Origin: Sorex araneus
Taxonomy: Eukaryota; Chordata; Mammalia; Eulipotyphla; Soricidae
Length of the DNA: 64,000 bases
Direction: 5' to 3'
Assembly: GCF_027595985.1 (NCBI RefSeq)
Contig: NC_073306.1
Span: 155,122,472-155,186,471 of the forward strand
The notes below the pieces were generated by a model, which did not search any database, had not been told where the DNA came from, and saw only the letters and a program-made list of their open reading frames with translations. A program made the position numbers and the translations under genes. Of the stretch, positions 25,301-36,639 are shown piece after piece (the stretch's first letter is position 1; every line of letters starts with the position of its first letter).

Positions 25301-26944
25301 TGAAATCTACCAAGTGCAGTTTTATGATACTCCTACCTATCCAGGATTATCAATTTGAAGGTTATCTCTAACCTTCAAAATTTATATAATTATTTCTGAT
25401 TTTCACATCTTGGCATGCCAAGTATATCAACGGAAATTAGTTTCTCTCTTTCCAATTTAGTACTAATCATTCATTATTCAGAATCTCATTCAGTATACCA
25501 CTGTTAATTCCAAACCCCACCAGTTCCAATCCATAGTTTTTTTCATTATATTATTGCTACAGTCATTACTTGTAGTTATTAACTGTTTCAGTACATTATT
25601 ATTTGCAACCATAGTTTCCTCATATATGTAGAGTTTTTCTCCCGAAGTTGGATCTTATTTTGTGTTTAAGAAAATATCACTTATTCATGCAGATATATAA
25701 AGGGTTGTATGATTGGATTTTAATAAATGTTCAGTTGCTTTTTTCTGACTATATATATAATTTTAAGAAATTAGTACACACATAGAACTAGGATAGCACA
25801 AAATGCTACACATTTAATAAGAATTTCATAAATACATTTTATATTCGTGGAAGACTGCCAAAATGAAACTAAATATTGGATAGTCAATAGGTCAGTCGAA
25901 AAATGTCTTTCCATTATGATCCAATCTTGTTAACCTAAAGAAAATTCTGGAAGCATTATAAGCAGAATTAAACAGAACCCACAATATCCCCTAAACCACA
26001 AATTTTAATTAGAAATAATCCGCAAGTACTCAATTAGCATCTTTGCATCATAGTGGGTAGAAGTCACAAGTTGGGCCTCTCTCAGAATCCTTTAGGACGC
26101 CATTTCTATAAAGATAGCTTGACCTGGGTATCAGATTATACAAATTAAATCTGTTAAGCACTAAAAAGGTTAGTTGTGATTAAAAATTGATTCTTGTTTA
26201 TCCAATTGAAGTTGACCTTTTAAATTATCTGTACAATAAAATGTTATGTTTTGTTCTATCTTGGATCCATGACATTTTGAAATGAGCATTTTTTTGTAGT
26301 ATTCTGTTTATCTGTGTATGTAGTCTTTTCTCAAAAAACAAATGTAATGGTCTTTCAACTGATCCCATTTCACTTTTTGAAAATACTGTAGCCACCATAT
26401 AACAAGCCTGTTAGATTTTTTCGTAAGAATCATATAAGCAATGAGAATCAAGATAATTACATTAAGGAATTTAATGTATTTATGTCTTCATATCCTAAAG
26501 AATATGTAATAAGTTAATGACAAGGTATGAAATGTTTCAAAAAAGCAAATTCTGGAAATTAAGAATATAGATATTAGGAACTATGAAGTTGCATAACTGC
26601 TTTATTCTTTCTGCTCATCTATAATACTATGCTTCTGAACATGCCATTTCTTTCCAAACTAATCCAAATTTTCACTTGTTAAGTACTCCCGACGTATCAA
26701 TAGTGTATGAGATATTTTTTCTTAGCTATGAGAACACTTTTGAGAGAAAGATAAACCTACCTATCTCAGTTAAATACAAGAGGAAGTTGCTTGGGTAATG
26801 AAATAAAAATCACAGGCTCATGTGTTTTGCTTTACAATGGAATAATATCTTTGGGAGTGTGTCTTATTTTGTCAGTTCCAGTTGCCCTTTGATGAATATT
26901 GCTGTTCAGATAACATCAAGACATTTCAGGCTAATACTTCATTA
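22346..26944. other. Large unassigned AT-rich interval
   Basis: About 4.6 kb with almost no young SINEs. Open frames at 23358-23673 and 24574-24963 are overlapping and antisense to one another, with no recognised domain. It may contain old diverged repeats or regulatory DNA that cannot be recognised by eye. Confidence 0.5.
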
Positions 26945-27165
26945 TCTACAGCTAGAGTCATCAAACTATAGCCCACAGACACATTTGGTCTGCTCCCTAT
27001 TTTGGTAAGTAACGTTTTTTGGGACACAGGCAAACTTATTTGTTGATGTATTGTCCATGCTCCTTCTGCATTGTAAAGATGGCCATAGAGCAAATGGCCA
27101 TAGAGCCATAGAGTTCATTCGTCTATCAGCTTTTCCTCGTTACAGAATAAAAGATGAATAATTCC
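26945..27165 (+). mobile_element. Probable nonautonomous DNA transposon fossil
   Basis: GTCATCAAACTATAGCCCAC...ATTTGGTCTGCTCC, GGGACACAGGCAAACTTATTTG and TTGATGTATTGTCC follow the order of a common mammalian hAT-like MER family, as I remember it. The right part includes a small GGCCATAGAG triplication (27075-27114). Family name not certain. Confidence 0.55.
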
Positions 27166-27579
27166 ACTGTGGTTCCTTACAAAAATCTTGGACTATGTCT
27201 CATTTGAATCATGTATAAATTTCCATATCAGAAATAATGGCCAGAAAATAATTGGGAGCAATCCCAAAGCAGAGCCCAAGCACCACCACATGTGGTCCAA
27301 TCATCACCCTCATTCCCCAAAAGCTGTGGGATGCATACTCAATAAAATACTCTGCCATTAAAGAAGATGAAATCCTAACTTTCAATATAAACATTCATGG
27401 AATTTAAGGTGAGTATGCTAAGTGAATTAAGAAGTGAAGACAATATCTGGATGTTTTTATACGTATGTAAAATTAGTATAATTAATCACGCTACTGGCAA
27501 AACTGGCTTTTAGACTTTGGGTGAACTATGGTGATTACTGAAGGTAAAGCAGGAGAGACGGCAAGAATGAGTAGTGGGG

Positions 27580-27898
27580 CCTTTGTTCTCAGCAATGGAG
27601 AACAAATTATCAAATGCTTAGGGGGAAGAAACTCCAAATAATAATAATGAGATTTTTTTGTTGAAATACTGAATGGAATAAAAGTAAAGTGAAAGTAAAG
27701 TGAAATTTACCAGTTACACAGGTGGAGTGGGGGTCTGGGGATGTGGGGGAGGGGCGGGGAGGTATACTGTGATTCTTGGTGATGGAATATGTGCACTGGT
27801 GAAGGGATGGGTGTTCGAGCATTGTATAACTGGGACTTAAACCTGAAAGCTTTGTAACTTTCCACATGGTGATTCAATAAAAGAATAAATTTTAAAAA
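27580..27898 (+). mobile_element. Composite element, 5'-truncated, with 17-bp TSD
   Basis: Shares AATTATCAAATGCTT, GAAACTCCAA, GAGTTTTGTGTTGAAAT-like and the G-rich tract with the minus-strand units at 39795-40860 and 40880-41725. Ends with the L1-like GTGCACTGGTGAAGGGATGGG, CCACATGGTGATTCAATAAAA and poly(A). AAGAATGAGTAGTGGGG (27563-27579) and AAGAATGAGTACTGGGG (27899-27915) form the TSD, showing it moved as a unit by L1 machinery. Confidence 0.88.
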
Positions 27899-28057
27899 AA
27901 GAATGAGTACTGGGGAGATTTTGATGTTGGCATGGAAGTTTGATGGTAGGATGGAAAGAATGACACAGAGATGTAAAGCTAAGCCTCTGAAATTCTATAA
28001 TATTATAAACCAATCATAAATCAATTCAAATAATAAACATTCTATATATTAAAAATA

Positions 28058-28304
28058 GGGCTGGAGTGATAGAACTGCGGGTAGGGTGTTTGCCTTGCAT
28101 GCGGCCAACAGGGGGTTCAATTTCTCTATCCCTCTTGGAGAGCCTGGCAAGCTACCAAGAGTATCCTGCCCGCAGGTCAGAGCCTGGCAAGCTACCCCTG
28201 CATATTTGATATGCCAAAAACGGTAACAACAAGTCTCACAATGGAGACGTTACTAGTGCCCCCTCGAGCGAATCGATGAGCAATGGGATGTCAGTGATAC
28301 AGTG
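28058..28304 (+). mobile_element. SINE-R with 10-bp TSD
   Basis: Complete head (GGGCTGGAGTGATAGAAC, GGTTCAATTTC), body with CTACCAAGAGTATCC, ATTTGATATGCC, AACAAGTCTCACAATGG, and tail CTCGAGCGAATCGATGAGC...GTCAGTGATACAGTGATA. ATATTAAAAA repeats at 28046-28055 and 28305-28314; the last tail bases overlap the TSD. Confidence 0.94.
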
Positions 28305-28485
28305 ATATTAAAAACAACAGGATTATAAACAAAAAGAATTCATGAGGATGTAAAGAAAAAGTATCCCTGGTAAAATGGTAGTGGGAATGTAAATTAGTTC
28401 TCTCTCTATAGAAATTAGCATAAATTTAACTCAAAAATAAAATGGAAGCTTCTATGACACAGCAAAGACTATTAAACATTGAAAT

Positions 28486-30002
28486 CGCAGTGCGGTGCTC
28501 AGGGGCGGCAGGGGGCGTCGGGCAGCATTTGAGGGGGCCAAGCTCACAGGGGAGCATTGGAGGGGGCCAAGCTCACAGGGGACTGAAGTCGTGGCTGTTG
28601 CGGCTCTGGGAGGGGTGGTGATTGGGGTGCTAGTCGGGCAGCAGGAGAAGGAGGAGGCGGCGAATCACTTATCAAGGGCACCCAAGCAGGACCCGAAGAA
28701 TAAATGCCAGGAGGGTGAGCGGGTGCTGTGTTTTCATGGGCCTCTTCATTATGAGGCCAAGTGTGCAAAGGTTGCCATAAAGGACAAACAAGTGAAATAC
28801 TTTATGCATGACAGTGGTTGGAATAAAAATTGGGATGAACGGGCTCCAGGAGGCAGAGTGCTCAAATATGTAGACACTGAGTGCAGAAACAGTGAGAACT
28901 TCCAAATGCTGGTCGGAAGCAGTATGCAGAGGGGAGGAGGAGCGAGGCTGCCCCAGGAAAAAGGCATCTGGACTCCAACAGGAAAATGTCTAAGTGAAAT
29001 CCAAAAAGAAGAAACAAAGATTTGGGGGATGGAATTGGAGGCAGTACCAGAGAGACACCTCGGCCTCCTCGGGAGAAAAGGGCTCGAGTAGATCCCACAG
29101 TTGACGGTGAGGAGGCTTTCATGCACAGAGTTGAAATTAAAGTAAAAATTCCTGAAGAACTAAAACCATGGCAGGTTGATGACTGGGACTTAATTGCTCA
29201 GCAGAAGCAGCTTTTCTATCTCACTGCCAAAATGAATGTGGATTCCATCCTAGAGGATTAGGCAAATTATAAGAAATCTCGGGAAATGCAGATAATAAGG
29301 AGCATGCTGTCAGCGAAGTTGTGACAGGCATCAAAGCATAATGTTGGGTACTCAGCTTCTTACAAGTTGGAGAGACCAGAATATGCTGAGATCCTGCCAG
29401 ACCACCCTGATGCCCCCATGTCCCAGGGGTATGGGGCACCACAGCTGCTGGGAATGTGTGTAAGAACTGGAGCAATGTTGGCCTATATGCCTCTGGATGA
29501 GAACGTTGATGCATAACTATATTGATGTTTGTTTTCTGTTTGAGTTTAAACTCAGAAAATAAAAGGGGTTGCAGCTCCCTTCTTTTCTCTTTAAAAAAAA
29601 TTTTCAAAGTTAGTACCAGTGTATTTAGTGATGGACGACACAGAGATACACCCTAGTGTTTCATTCCCTGGTTGACAAAACTGCTTGTGAATGCCGGATG
29701 TCATGTTCTTTTGACACTCTGCACTTTGATATTCTGTGTTACTGCTCTCTGACAAATGTTCTGCTAGTGCCAAAGGTTCTATTCAGTGTATATACCTGAA
29801 CGCTTGTGCCCACTTGTGCTCCCTTTTATTTCTTTTAACAGTGCTTAACAAGCCCACCTTTTCCAGATTATCCATGGTGTTCCTTAGGCATCTTCCCCTG
29901 GCTCAGATTGTAGAACAATGGCTTGTTTTGTTGTGTTTATGTTTGTATCATTGCATGGCTCTGGTAGACACAATGCCTTGTGTAGCTGTAGTTTTCGGGA
30001 AA
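28486..30002 (+). pseudogene. MORF4L1: MORF4L1 (MRG15) processed pseudogene
   Basis: Intronless copy of the mRNA for MORF4L1, a chromatin reader of NuA4/TIP60 and Sin3-HDAC complexes. A GC-rich 5' UTR-like leader (28486-28680) precedes P-K-Q-D-P-K at 28681, and the start codon is not preserved. The chromo-barrel part is clear (G-E-R-V-L-C-F-H-G-P-L, W-N-K-N-W-D-E; 28716-28870). The frame then shifts, and P-R-E-K-R-A-R-V-D-P-T-V followed by the MRG domain (K-I-P-E-E-L-K-P-W, Q-K-Q-L-F-Y-L) continues from about 29060 in another frame. A stop replaces Tyr after S-I-L-E-D at 29259. Later peptide (H-P-D-A-P-M-S-Q) is still readable to about 29505, where the last part of the MRG domain is missing and 3' UTR-like sequence begins. 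The chromodomain excludes paralogue MORF4L2 as parent. Non-functional; the 3' limit is approximate. Confidence 0.9.
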
Positions 30003-30575
30003 AATCAAGTGTCCATCAACAGATGACTGGATAAAGAAACTGTGTTTTATAAATAGATAGACATGGAGAGTATCATGCTAAGTGAAATGAGTCAGAAAGA
30101 GAAGGACAGACATAGAACTACTGCACTGATTTGTGGAGTGTAGAATGACATAACATGAGGCTGACACCCAAGGACAGTAGATACAAGGGCCAGGAGGATT
30201 GCCCAGTAGCTGAAAGACTGCTTCATGAATGGAGGGAAGAAGACAGATGGAATAGAGAAGGGATCACCAAGAAAATAATAGCTGGAGGAATCAGTCGGGA
30301 TGGGAGATGTGTGCAGAAAATAGATAATGGACCAAACATGATGACCTCTCAGTGTCTGTGTTGCAAGCCATATTGCCCAAAAGTAGAGAGAAAGTATGGG
30401 GAATATTGTCCACCATGGAGGCAGGGGGAGGGTAGGAAAGGGGAAGTGGGGGAATACCGGGGATATTGGTGGTGGGGAATGTGCATTGGTGGAGGGATGG
30501 GTGTTTGATTTTAACCCAAACATGAAAGATTGTAACTATCTCATGGTGATTCAATATTTTTTTAAAAAAGAAAAG
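30003..30575 (+). mobile_element. L1 ORF2 end plus 3' UTR
   Basis: Begins GTGTCCATCAACAGATGACT, then ATCATGCTAAGTGAAATG, the ACACCCAAGGACAGTAG 3' UTR block, a G-rich tract (30420-30480), GGGAATGTGCATTGGTGG and CTCATGGTGATTCAATA plus A-rich tail. It lies directly behind the MORF4L1 pseudogene. Confidence 0.92.
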
Positions 30576-30595
30576 AAACTGTGTTTTATATATAA

Positions 30596-30850
30596 CTGTA
30601 TCAGTGTATCACTGTCATCCTGTTGTTCATCGATTTGCTCTAGCAGGCACCAGTAACATCTCCATTCGCCCCAACCCTGAGATTTTAGCAGCCTCTCTTT
30701 ACTCGTCTTTCCCAATGATTGGAGGCTCTTTCAGGCTCTTTCAGGAGAATGAGACCTGTTATTTTTAGTGTATTTGGCATATTGAACACGCCACACGGAG
30801 CTTGCCAGTCTCTTCTGACCAGTGAAATACTTCATTGCTCTTGAAAAGAT
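30596..30850 (-). mobile_element. Long RTE-tailed element, truncated
   Basis: Inverted tail GTATCAGTGTATCACTGTC, RTE-derived GGCACCAGTAACATCTCC, the long-family block CCCTGAGATTTTAGCAGCC, and GGCATATTGAACACGCC. A short internal duplication (GCTCTTTCAG twice) is visible near 30724-30745. The head end is absent. Confidence 0.88.
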
Positions 30851-31329
30851 GAAATTCTGTCATTTAAAGGAAAACGGTTGGATGTTGAGGTAATTACACT
30901 AAATCAAATAATATAACAATTTTACTGGATCGTTTCCCTCATATATGTAATATAAATAACTAAATCAAACAACAGGGCAACAGACCATAAAACTACTGGA
31001 TTAGGTAAAAAAGCTATAGTGGCACTAAAGTAAAGGGAAATAGAGGGAGGAACAAGCAGAGATTTGGGGGCTTGGGTTTAAATTATTTATTTATTTATGC
31101 ATGTGGGATTCAATGGGATTTGGGAAGTGACAGAGGTGACAATAACACGCACAAACACATATACAGCCATTTTTTTAAATAGCCAAGAGTTAGTAGATGC
31201 CCAATAGGCCAGTTCAGGGTCATTTTTTTTTCCATGAACAAGGTTGGGGTGGAGACATCCTTATCTGAGTGATGTAAATTGATGGTGAAATAGAGGTACT
31301 GTTGCCATGTGGAGAATCACTGGGATATG
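30851..31329. other. Unassigned DNA
   Basis: Contains a short (ATTT)n run near 31085-31096. No gene recognised. Confidence 0.4.
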
Positions 31330-31640
31330 TGGCTTAATTTGTTAGGACTAACATAACAAAGTATTACAGACTGGGTGGTTTAACATCAGAAATTTACTGT
31401 TTTTCAATCCTAGTGAGGAGATGTTCAAAATCAAAATGTAAAAGGATTTGATTTGTTCTGAGCACAGTGAGAGACATGAAAGGAAGACAGGAATCTCTCT
31501 TCACAGGCTTCTGTGTGGAAATCACCAACTTTGTTAAGAACAGTAGTCTATTAGTTTAGGGCCCCTATGAATGATTGTATTTTAGAGGTGCTTTTGTATT
31601 ATATAAAGATCCCATTGTGAGTTAAAATCAGCACATCAAC
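31330..31640 (-). mobile_element. MaLR (MLT1/MST-type) LTR
   Basis: TTAGGACTAACATAACAAAG, TATTACAGACTGGGTGG and CAGAAATTTACTG are the reverse complement of the 3' end of MaLR LTRs; a TTAGGGCCCC block follows. Old copy, right edge approximate. Confidence 0.7.
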
Positions 31641-31941
31641 TGATTTTGATGTGTCAAAATTTGATGTGTCAAAAAGGAATTTCAGGATACAGGACTCAAC
31701 CTACAACACTGGGTGAGGGAAGTTTGACCAACAGCTCCAGCTTTTTCATTCTACAATTGATACTCATCCACTCCCTTAATATTTTTATCTAGAATTATGA
31801 TTTTATAATAATCTAATAAGTAACTAAAATAAATGAAGATTCAAAGTTTAAGTGAAAGCTATGAAAAATTAAAAAGATTTAGATGAGTTTTTTAAAAATG
31901 ATATCTCCTTCAATAATATGTAGGTTCTATATAATGTAAGG

Positions 31942-32148
31942 GGCTGGAGCGATAACACAGTGGGTAGGGAGTTTGCATTGCATGCAGCCAACCTGGGTTT
32001 GATTCCTCCATCCCTCTCGGAGAGCTTGAAAAGCTACCGAGAGTATCTCATATGCCAAAAACAGTAACAAGTCTCACAATGGAGACATTACTGGTGCCCA
32101 CTCAAAAAATTGATGAGGAATGGGATGACAGTGATACAGTGACAGTGA
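31942..32148 (+). mobile_element. SINE-R with internal deletion and 12-bp TSD
   Basis: Head GGGCTGGAGCGATAACAC, box-B-like GGTTTGATTCC, body to CTACCGAGAGTATC, then directly ATATGCCAAAAACAG: the roughly 45-bp CCGCCCGCACGG...GCATATTCG segment of other copies is missing. The tail is ATTGATGAGG...GACAGTGATACAGTGACAG. TATAATGTAAGG (31930-31941) and TATAATCTAAGG (32149-32160) form the TSD. Confidence 0.93.
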
Positions 32149-32206
32149 TATAATCTAAGGATAAGGTTACCAAACATCATTTCATTTAATATTTAGAATA
32201 AAGTCC

Positions 32207-32372
32207 CAGGAGTTAGTATAGTGAGTAGGGTATTTGCCTTGTATGTGGTGAAAGTGGGCTCAATCCCCAGCCCCACATATGCTCCCCCAGGCCTTTCCAG
32301 GAGTGATTAAGTGAGAAGCAATCCCTGAGCACAGCAGCATGTAACCCCAAGCCAGAAATAAATAAATATTTT
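32207..32372 (+). mobile_element. SINE-A, decayed
   Basis: GTAGGGTATTTGCCTTG, CTCAATCCCCAGCC, CAGGAGTGATTAAG and CCCTGAGCACAGC appear in SINE-A order, followed by an AAATAAATA tail. Confidence 0.75.
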
Positions 32373-32389
32373 AAATTGTAACAAATGAT

Positions 32390-32520
32390 TCAGAGCATAT
32401 GGCACCTGTTTTACTAGTGCCGAACCTGTTTGGTTCCCAGAACGAGGATCCCCTTTTAAAGACTTTTAGGAATGACCTCTGAGCACTATTGGCTAAGCAA
32501 CCACCTCCCCAAAAAAACTT
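32390..32520 (+). mobile_element. SINE-A, badly decayed
   Basis: GGTTCCCAGAACGAGG and GGAATGACCTCTGAGCAC followed by an A-rich end resemble the SINE-A body; the head is poor. Directly follows another decayed SINE-A. Confidence 0.4.
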
Positions 32521-32982
32521 CTGAAAAAATCACAAAAAAGTTCCATAAACCTATGATATCTAAATAGCTCATTTTCTTAAAGTAGAAAGGATAAGGCATA
32601 GAAAATGCAAGGAATTAAAACTTAGAGAATCCGTTTTCCTACTAAATCCCATAGCAGGCAAGAGGTCGGATAAGGATGGAAAGCTGAGTTTGTAGGAACC
32701 CAAACTCTACCCTTATGACACTATATCAAAGCGATGCACTTGGATTGTTTCAATAGGATCTAAGTATAAAACGTTCAGGCCAAGTGAGGATTGTGAACAC
32801 AACAGGATCCGTGAAAGGACTGAAGGCTTTGTGGTGGACTTTCTTGCATTCACAGCAGCCTTTTTTTTCTTGAGAAAGCATACTTAACTGAACCGGAAAT
32901 CTGTTTCAAAATGAACATAATGGAACGTATCTAAGAGCATGGTGATGAGGATAAAATCAGATACCACATATAAATATGTTAA
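32521..32982. other. Unassigned DNA
   Basis: No repeat or coding sequence recognised. Confidence 0.4.
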
Positions 32983-33150
32983 GGGGCTGTAGCCATAATA
33001 TAGAAGCTATGGTACTTTCCTGCACTCAGACTCCCCGCGTTTCATCTCTGGCATCATGTGTGGTCCCTTGAGTCCTGTCAGGAGTGATCCCTGAGTACTG
33101 AGTTAGAAGAAACCCCTGAGCATTCCTGATATAACTCCCAAACAAAGGAA
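32983..33150 (+). mobile_element. SINE-A, decayed
   Basis: AGGGGCTGTAGCCATAATA head, GCATCATGTGTGGTCCC, GTCAGGAGTGATCCCTGAG and AACCCCTGAGCATTCC in order. No clean poly(A). Confidence 0.75.
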
Positions 33151-34377
33151 TAATCAAAATGCTCTGAGTAATGCCTGACAAATAAGCATTTGCTATTGCT
33201 GTGGTCATTAAAGCAAAGAACAGGATTTTCAATGCTAGGCAAAGTATTTCTGCAACTATGCAGAATTTGGCATTAAATAAATTCATATGTGAACAGGATA
33301 CAACATTTAAGTTATCTTAAGTTACTTTCAACCCTGTTGCAAATAAATTTGATGATTTTTTAAAATTTCCTTTTTGTTTAGACAAATAAAAAAACCCAGA
33401 ACATTTACAAGAACTTCTTCTATAAGGACACAGACAGCTTCATAGAAAGCTCCTAAATTCTTACAGAATGAAGCAAGCTATTTTTCAAGCAAACAAAAAG
33501 GACTTAGTAAAATAATGCTACAGCAAAAAATAAAGTTGATAAAACTGCTGGTCTTTAATATAAAATCAGGTATTAAGAGCAATGGCCTTATCTTAGGCAG
33601 TCTTTGAAAGAAAGTGTGGTCATAGCTAACAAATAGTTAGCAGCGGTGTCCCCATAAGTAGTTTAAATGTTACAGATAAGGAATAAATAAGTCACTGTGT
33701 CTTATTGAGATAAACATATATAATTTTCTACTTAATCTGTATAGAGGCTTTCAGATTACTAGTATTTATGTTCTGCCCTGAGGGAAAAAATTGGGTAAAT
33801 CTATTCTTTTTAAAGTATTGAGCGATGATTGTCCTCCACTGCACTCTATTTTCCCCATTCAGGAGCTGGATTCTAAACAGAATTTTAAAGAGCAGATGTT
33901 CTGTGTATATTGCAAATCATTTGAAATAAAGAACGGGGTTCAAGAGACACATGCAGTCAACTGAGTTCAATTCCCTAGAGCACGTAGTCTCTGAGCATCT
34001 CGAGGTGCGTCCTTGAGGCCCCAAGCCCTGCAGTGGCTCAGTGCATCTCCAGCCCCATCCTGCTGAAGGAACACATCTTTTGTTGCTCGTGCTGAGCCAC
34101 CAGTCTTACTGGTAGAGAATTGCCAGGAGGGATCTCAAGCTCTTCTGAGCACTTCTTGGGAGGTATCCCCCAAATAAATAAGGGGGAAAGGCAAAGTATG
34201 ACCAAGGATTACTGGGTAGAGGTTGAAAAAAAAGACTGTAACCACACTCCAGTGTATGTGTCAGTGGCCAAATGAAGCTAACATTTTGTTAAATGCGCTG
34301 TTCTATTCAGCTCTGTCCTCAGTAGATCTCAGAGCTATTATCTTTGAGGAGTAACTTTTGCATAAAGGAGTTATTAG
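33151..34377. other. Unassigned DNA with weak SINE-like traces
   Basis: About 33935-34190 has scattered SINE-like words (GAGTTCAATTCCC, TCTGAGCACTTC) but no continuous copy. The rest is unrecognised. Confidence 0.4.
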
Positions 34378-34379
34378 TT

Positions 34380-34545
34380 TGTTTGGTTTGGGGCCACACC
34401 CAGCCATGTTCTGGAATTACCCTTGTGTGTGCACTATGTAATCACAACTGGTAGAGCCCAAGAGACCATAGGGAATGATAGGGATGGAACCCAGGCCTGC
34501 TGCATGCAAAGCAAGTGCTTTACCTGTTGTATTCTCTTCAGCCCC
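34380..34545 (-). mobile_element. SINE-A, decayed
   Basis: GGGGCCACACCCAGCC, GGAATTACCCTTGTG, GGGATGGAACCCAGGCC, GCAAGTGCTTTACC and TCTTCAGCCCC identify a minus-strand copy with an internal insertion or divergence near 34440-34465. Confidence 0.8.
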
Positions 34546-35490
34546 AGGAATTATTTAAATGAAAATGACACTCCCAGCAGACAACACCTCCTATAATCTT
34601 CCTGCCCAACTCAGAATCTTATATTGGAACCTGTTCCATCTGCTTTTGCTGACAATCACTCAGAATTTGGGTAAAATCTTATTCATTTACTGTATAAATG
34701 AGAAGAGGTCCACTATAACTCTAGCTACCAAAGTTTACTTATATTTCCTAGGAGCATAAGATCAATGATGATTGATGACTGCTCATGATGACTGATGCAT
34801 TTACAATTATGAACCAGACAGAAACATAATAATAATTACAAATCTTTTGCTAATAGATAGGGGAGGCTCATTTTGTTAATTCTCCAGATCATTCTCCTTG
34901 AAATATGATTTTTAAACAAGGCTTATGTCCTTGCCTTTCTTATGAAGTTCATCAAGACCAGAGCCATAAGTTTACCTTTATGCAATCCATCCCAAACCCT
35001 GTCCTTGAGAAAAGCTCTTAGTTCATTGATGTTGTCTTTGTAATGCATAACAGAGAAAAACTCAGAATTAGAAATTCAGGAGCCTAGCTTCTAGTTTTAT
35101 TTCCACCGATTCCCTTTTCTACCTCTTGTTTGCTTTATTTATATATTAAAATATCTGAATCAACTTTTACAAACGGGATAGTCCAGTCTATGGTTTATGC
35201 CCTAGAACCTAGAGCTCCAGAAGATTAAAAAGGGAGTTAGAGGCATAAGTTGGAGCAATAGTACAGGGTTAAGATCTTGCAGGCCACTTAAGCATTTCAA
35301 CTATAACTACAGAGTATGGCCAAAATTTCCTACTTCCATCACACACCACACCCCTGGGTTTTCCCAACTGACAACCAATGACTGTTAGAATGCATTACAA
35401 CAGAGAATCACTTGCAATGAGAACCATAGTTCTTAATCATGCCTGGTATGCAGGAAGTATCTCTCTGCTTGCTCCCCACTTAAAAGGTTT
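34546..35490. other. Unassigned DNA
   Basis: No repeat recognised with confidence; a poor SINE-like trace may lie near 35245-35300. Short GATGATTGATGACTG-type repetition near 34765-34795. Confidence 0.4.
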
Positions 35491-35499
35491 TTTCAAGTA

Positions 35500-35745
35500 C
35501 AACCATAACACCCAAAAGGACAGAAAGAGTAAAAGAGTTTGTGCCTACAACAGAGGCAGGAGGTGGGAAGAGGTAGGGGTGGCGGGAGAGATACTGAGAA
35601 CATTGGGGGTGGAGAATGGGCACTGGTAGAGGGATGGGTACATGAACATTGTTTGACTGAAACACAATCATGAAAGTCTGTAAGTCTGTAAATGCAACTC
35701 ATGATGATTCATTAAAACAAAAAAAATTAAAATTAAAAAAAAATT
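35500..35745 (+). mobile_element. L1 3' UTR, 5'-truncated
   Basis: G-rich tract (35545-35590), GGAGAATGGGCACTGGTAG, GGGATGGGTACATGAAC, and ATGATGATTCATTAAAA followed by an A-rich tail. Confidence 0.92.
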
Positions 35746-35812
35746 TAAAGTATGTATCTACTTAAATCATATAGGTTAAACTTTTTCAGTTAAGAATTTT
35801 AGTAAATTTTAG

Positions 35813-36023
35813 GGGCCAGAGCCCCTACAGTACAGTACAGTACAGTACAGTACAGTACAGTACAGTACAGTACAGTACAGTAGGTAGGGCGTATGCCTTG
35901 CACTCGGCTGACCCAGGTTCCATCCCTGGCATCCCATATGGTCCCTGAGCACTGCCAGGAGTAATTCCTGAGTGCAGAGCCAGGAGTAACCCCTGAGCAT
36001 CACTGTGTGTGACCAAAAATAAT
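35813..36023 (+). mobile_element. SINE-A with expanded box A region and 18-bp TSD
   Basis: Starts GGGCCAGAGCCCC, then a (TACAG)11 array where other copies have ATAGCACAGCGGG, then the normal GTAGGGCGTATGCCTTG, CATCCCATATGGTCCC, and GTGTGTGACC end. Perfect direct repeats AATTTTAGTAAATTTTAG at 35795-35812 and 36024-36041. The long perfect TSD marks a young L1-driven insertion; the array interrupts the internal Pol III promoter. Confidence 0.95.
35826..35880. repeat. (TACAG)11 microsatellite inside a SINE
   Basis: Eleven perfect 5-bp units replacing and extending the ACAG of the SINE head. Confidence 0.97.
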
Positions 36024-36041
36024 AATTTTAGTAAATTTTAG

Positions 36042-36639
36042 TAAATATAATAAATTGTATTAAATTTTACTAAATATCATGTCGTAACCAGCTTCAAAAT
36101 CTACTTTGCATTTTATGTTTAGAACTGTACCAAAGGTGATTGGAAGCAGAAAGTAGTTCCCCATCATAGAATACATATTCTAATGGGCAGTTAACTGTGA
36201 ATTTGCTCTCTTCTTTAAATTATTATTTTAAAAATTCATCATGCATTTTATGCATCATTGTCCCAAAAAGGAAAATAGCCATATACTTTGACATTTATTA
36301 GGTAGGCAGTTTAATCCATTATTCTTTCTAAAAATTTCCCATGATAAATGGACTGATTCCCACAGCCCATCTCGCTGTGCACAATGGCAAGTATCCTTAA
36401 TCCAAATAATCATTATGTGAATATCATAAACAGTCCAAAACTGCATGTTTCCATCTGGCACACACAAAGTAAAAAGACCCTCCTATTTCAAGTCTGATCA
36501 TTCACATGCCTGGGACACAAAAGTATGAGCAGTCATTGAGGTATGAGCTCAGAGTTCCTTTCAATACTTGCTTTGAGCTGGGTGGAGCCTTTTTGGGGTT
36601 GCTGGTAATCCCATCTGTGACTGAGAAAAAGAAAAGAGG
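36042..36639. other. Unassigned DNA
   Basis: AT-rich; TTTTAGTAAAT-type repetition continues to about 36080 beyond the SINE TSD. No gene recognised. Confidence 0.4.

Noticed and set aside
28495-29091. 198-codon open frame
   Set aside because: Part of the MORF4L1 retrocopy, including its 5' UTR in frame; the true coding frame is broken, so not a gene.
35809-36016. Frames with a repeated V-L-Y-C-T pattern
   Set aside because: Translation of the (TACAG)11 array inside a SINE.
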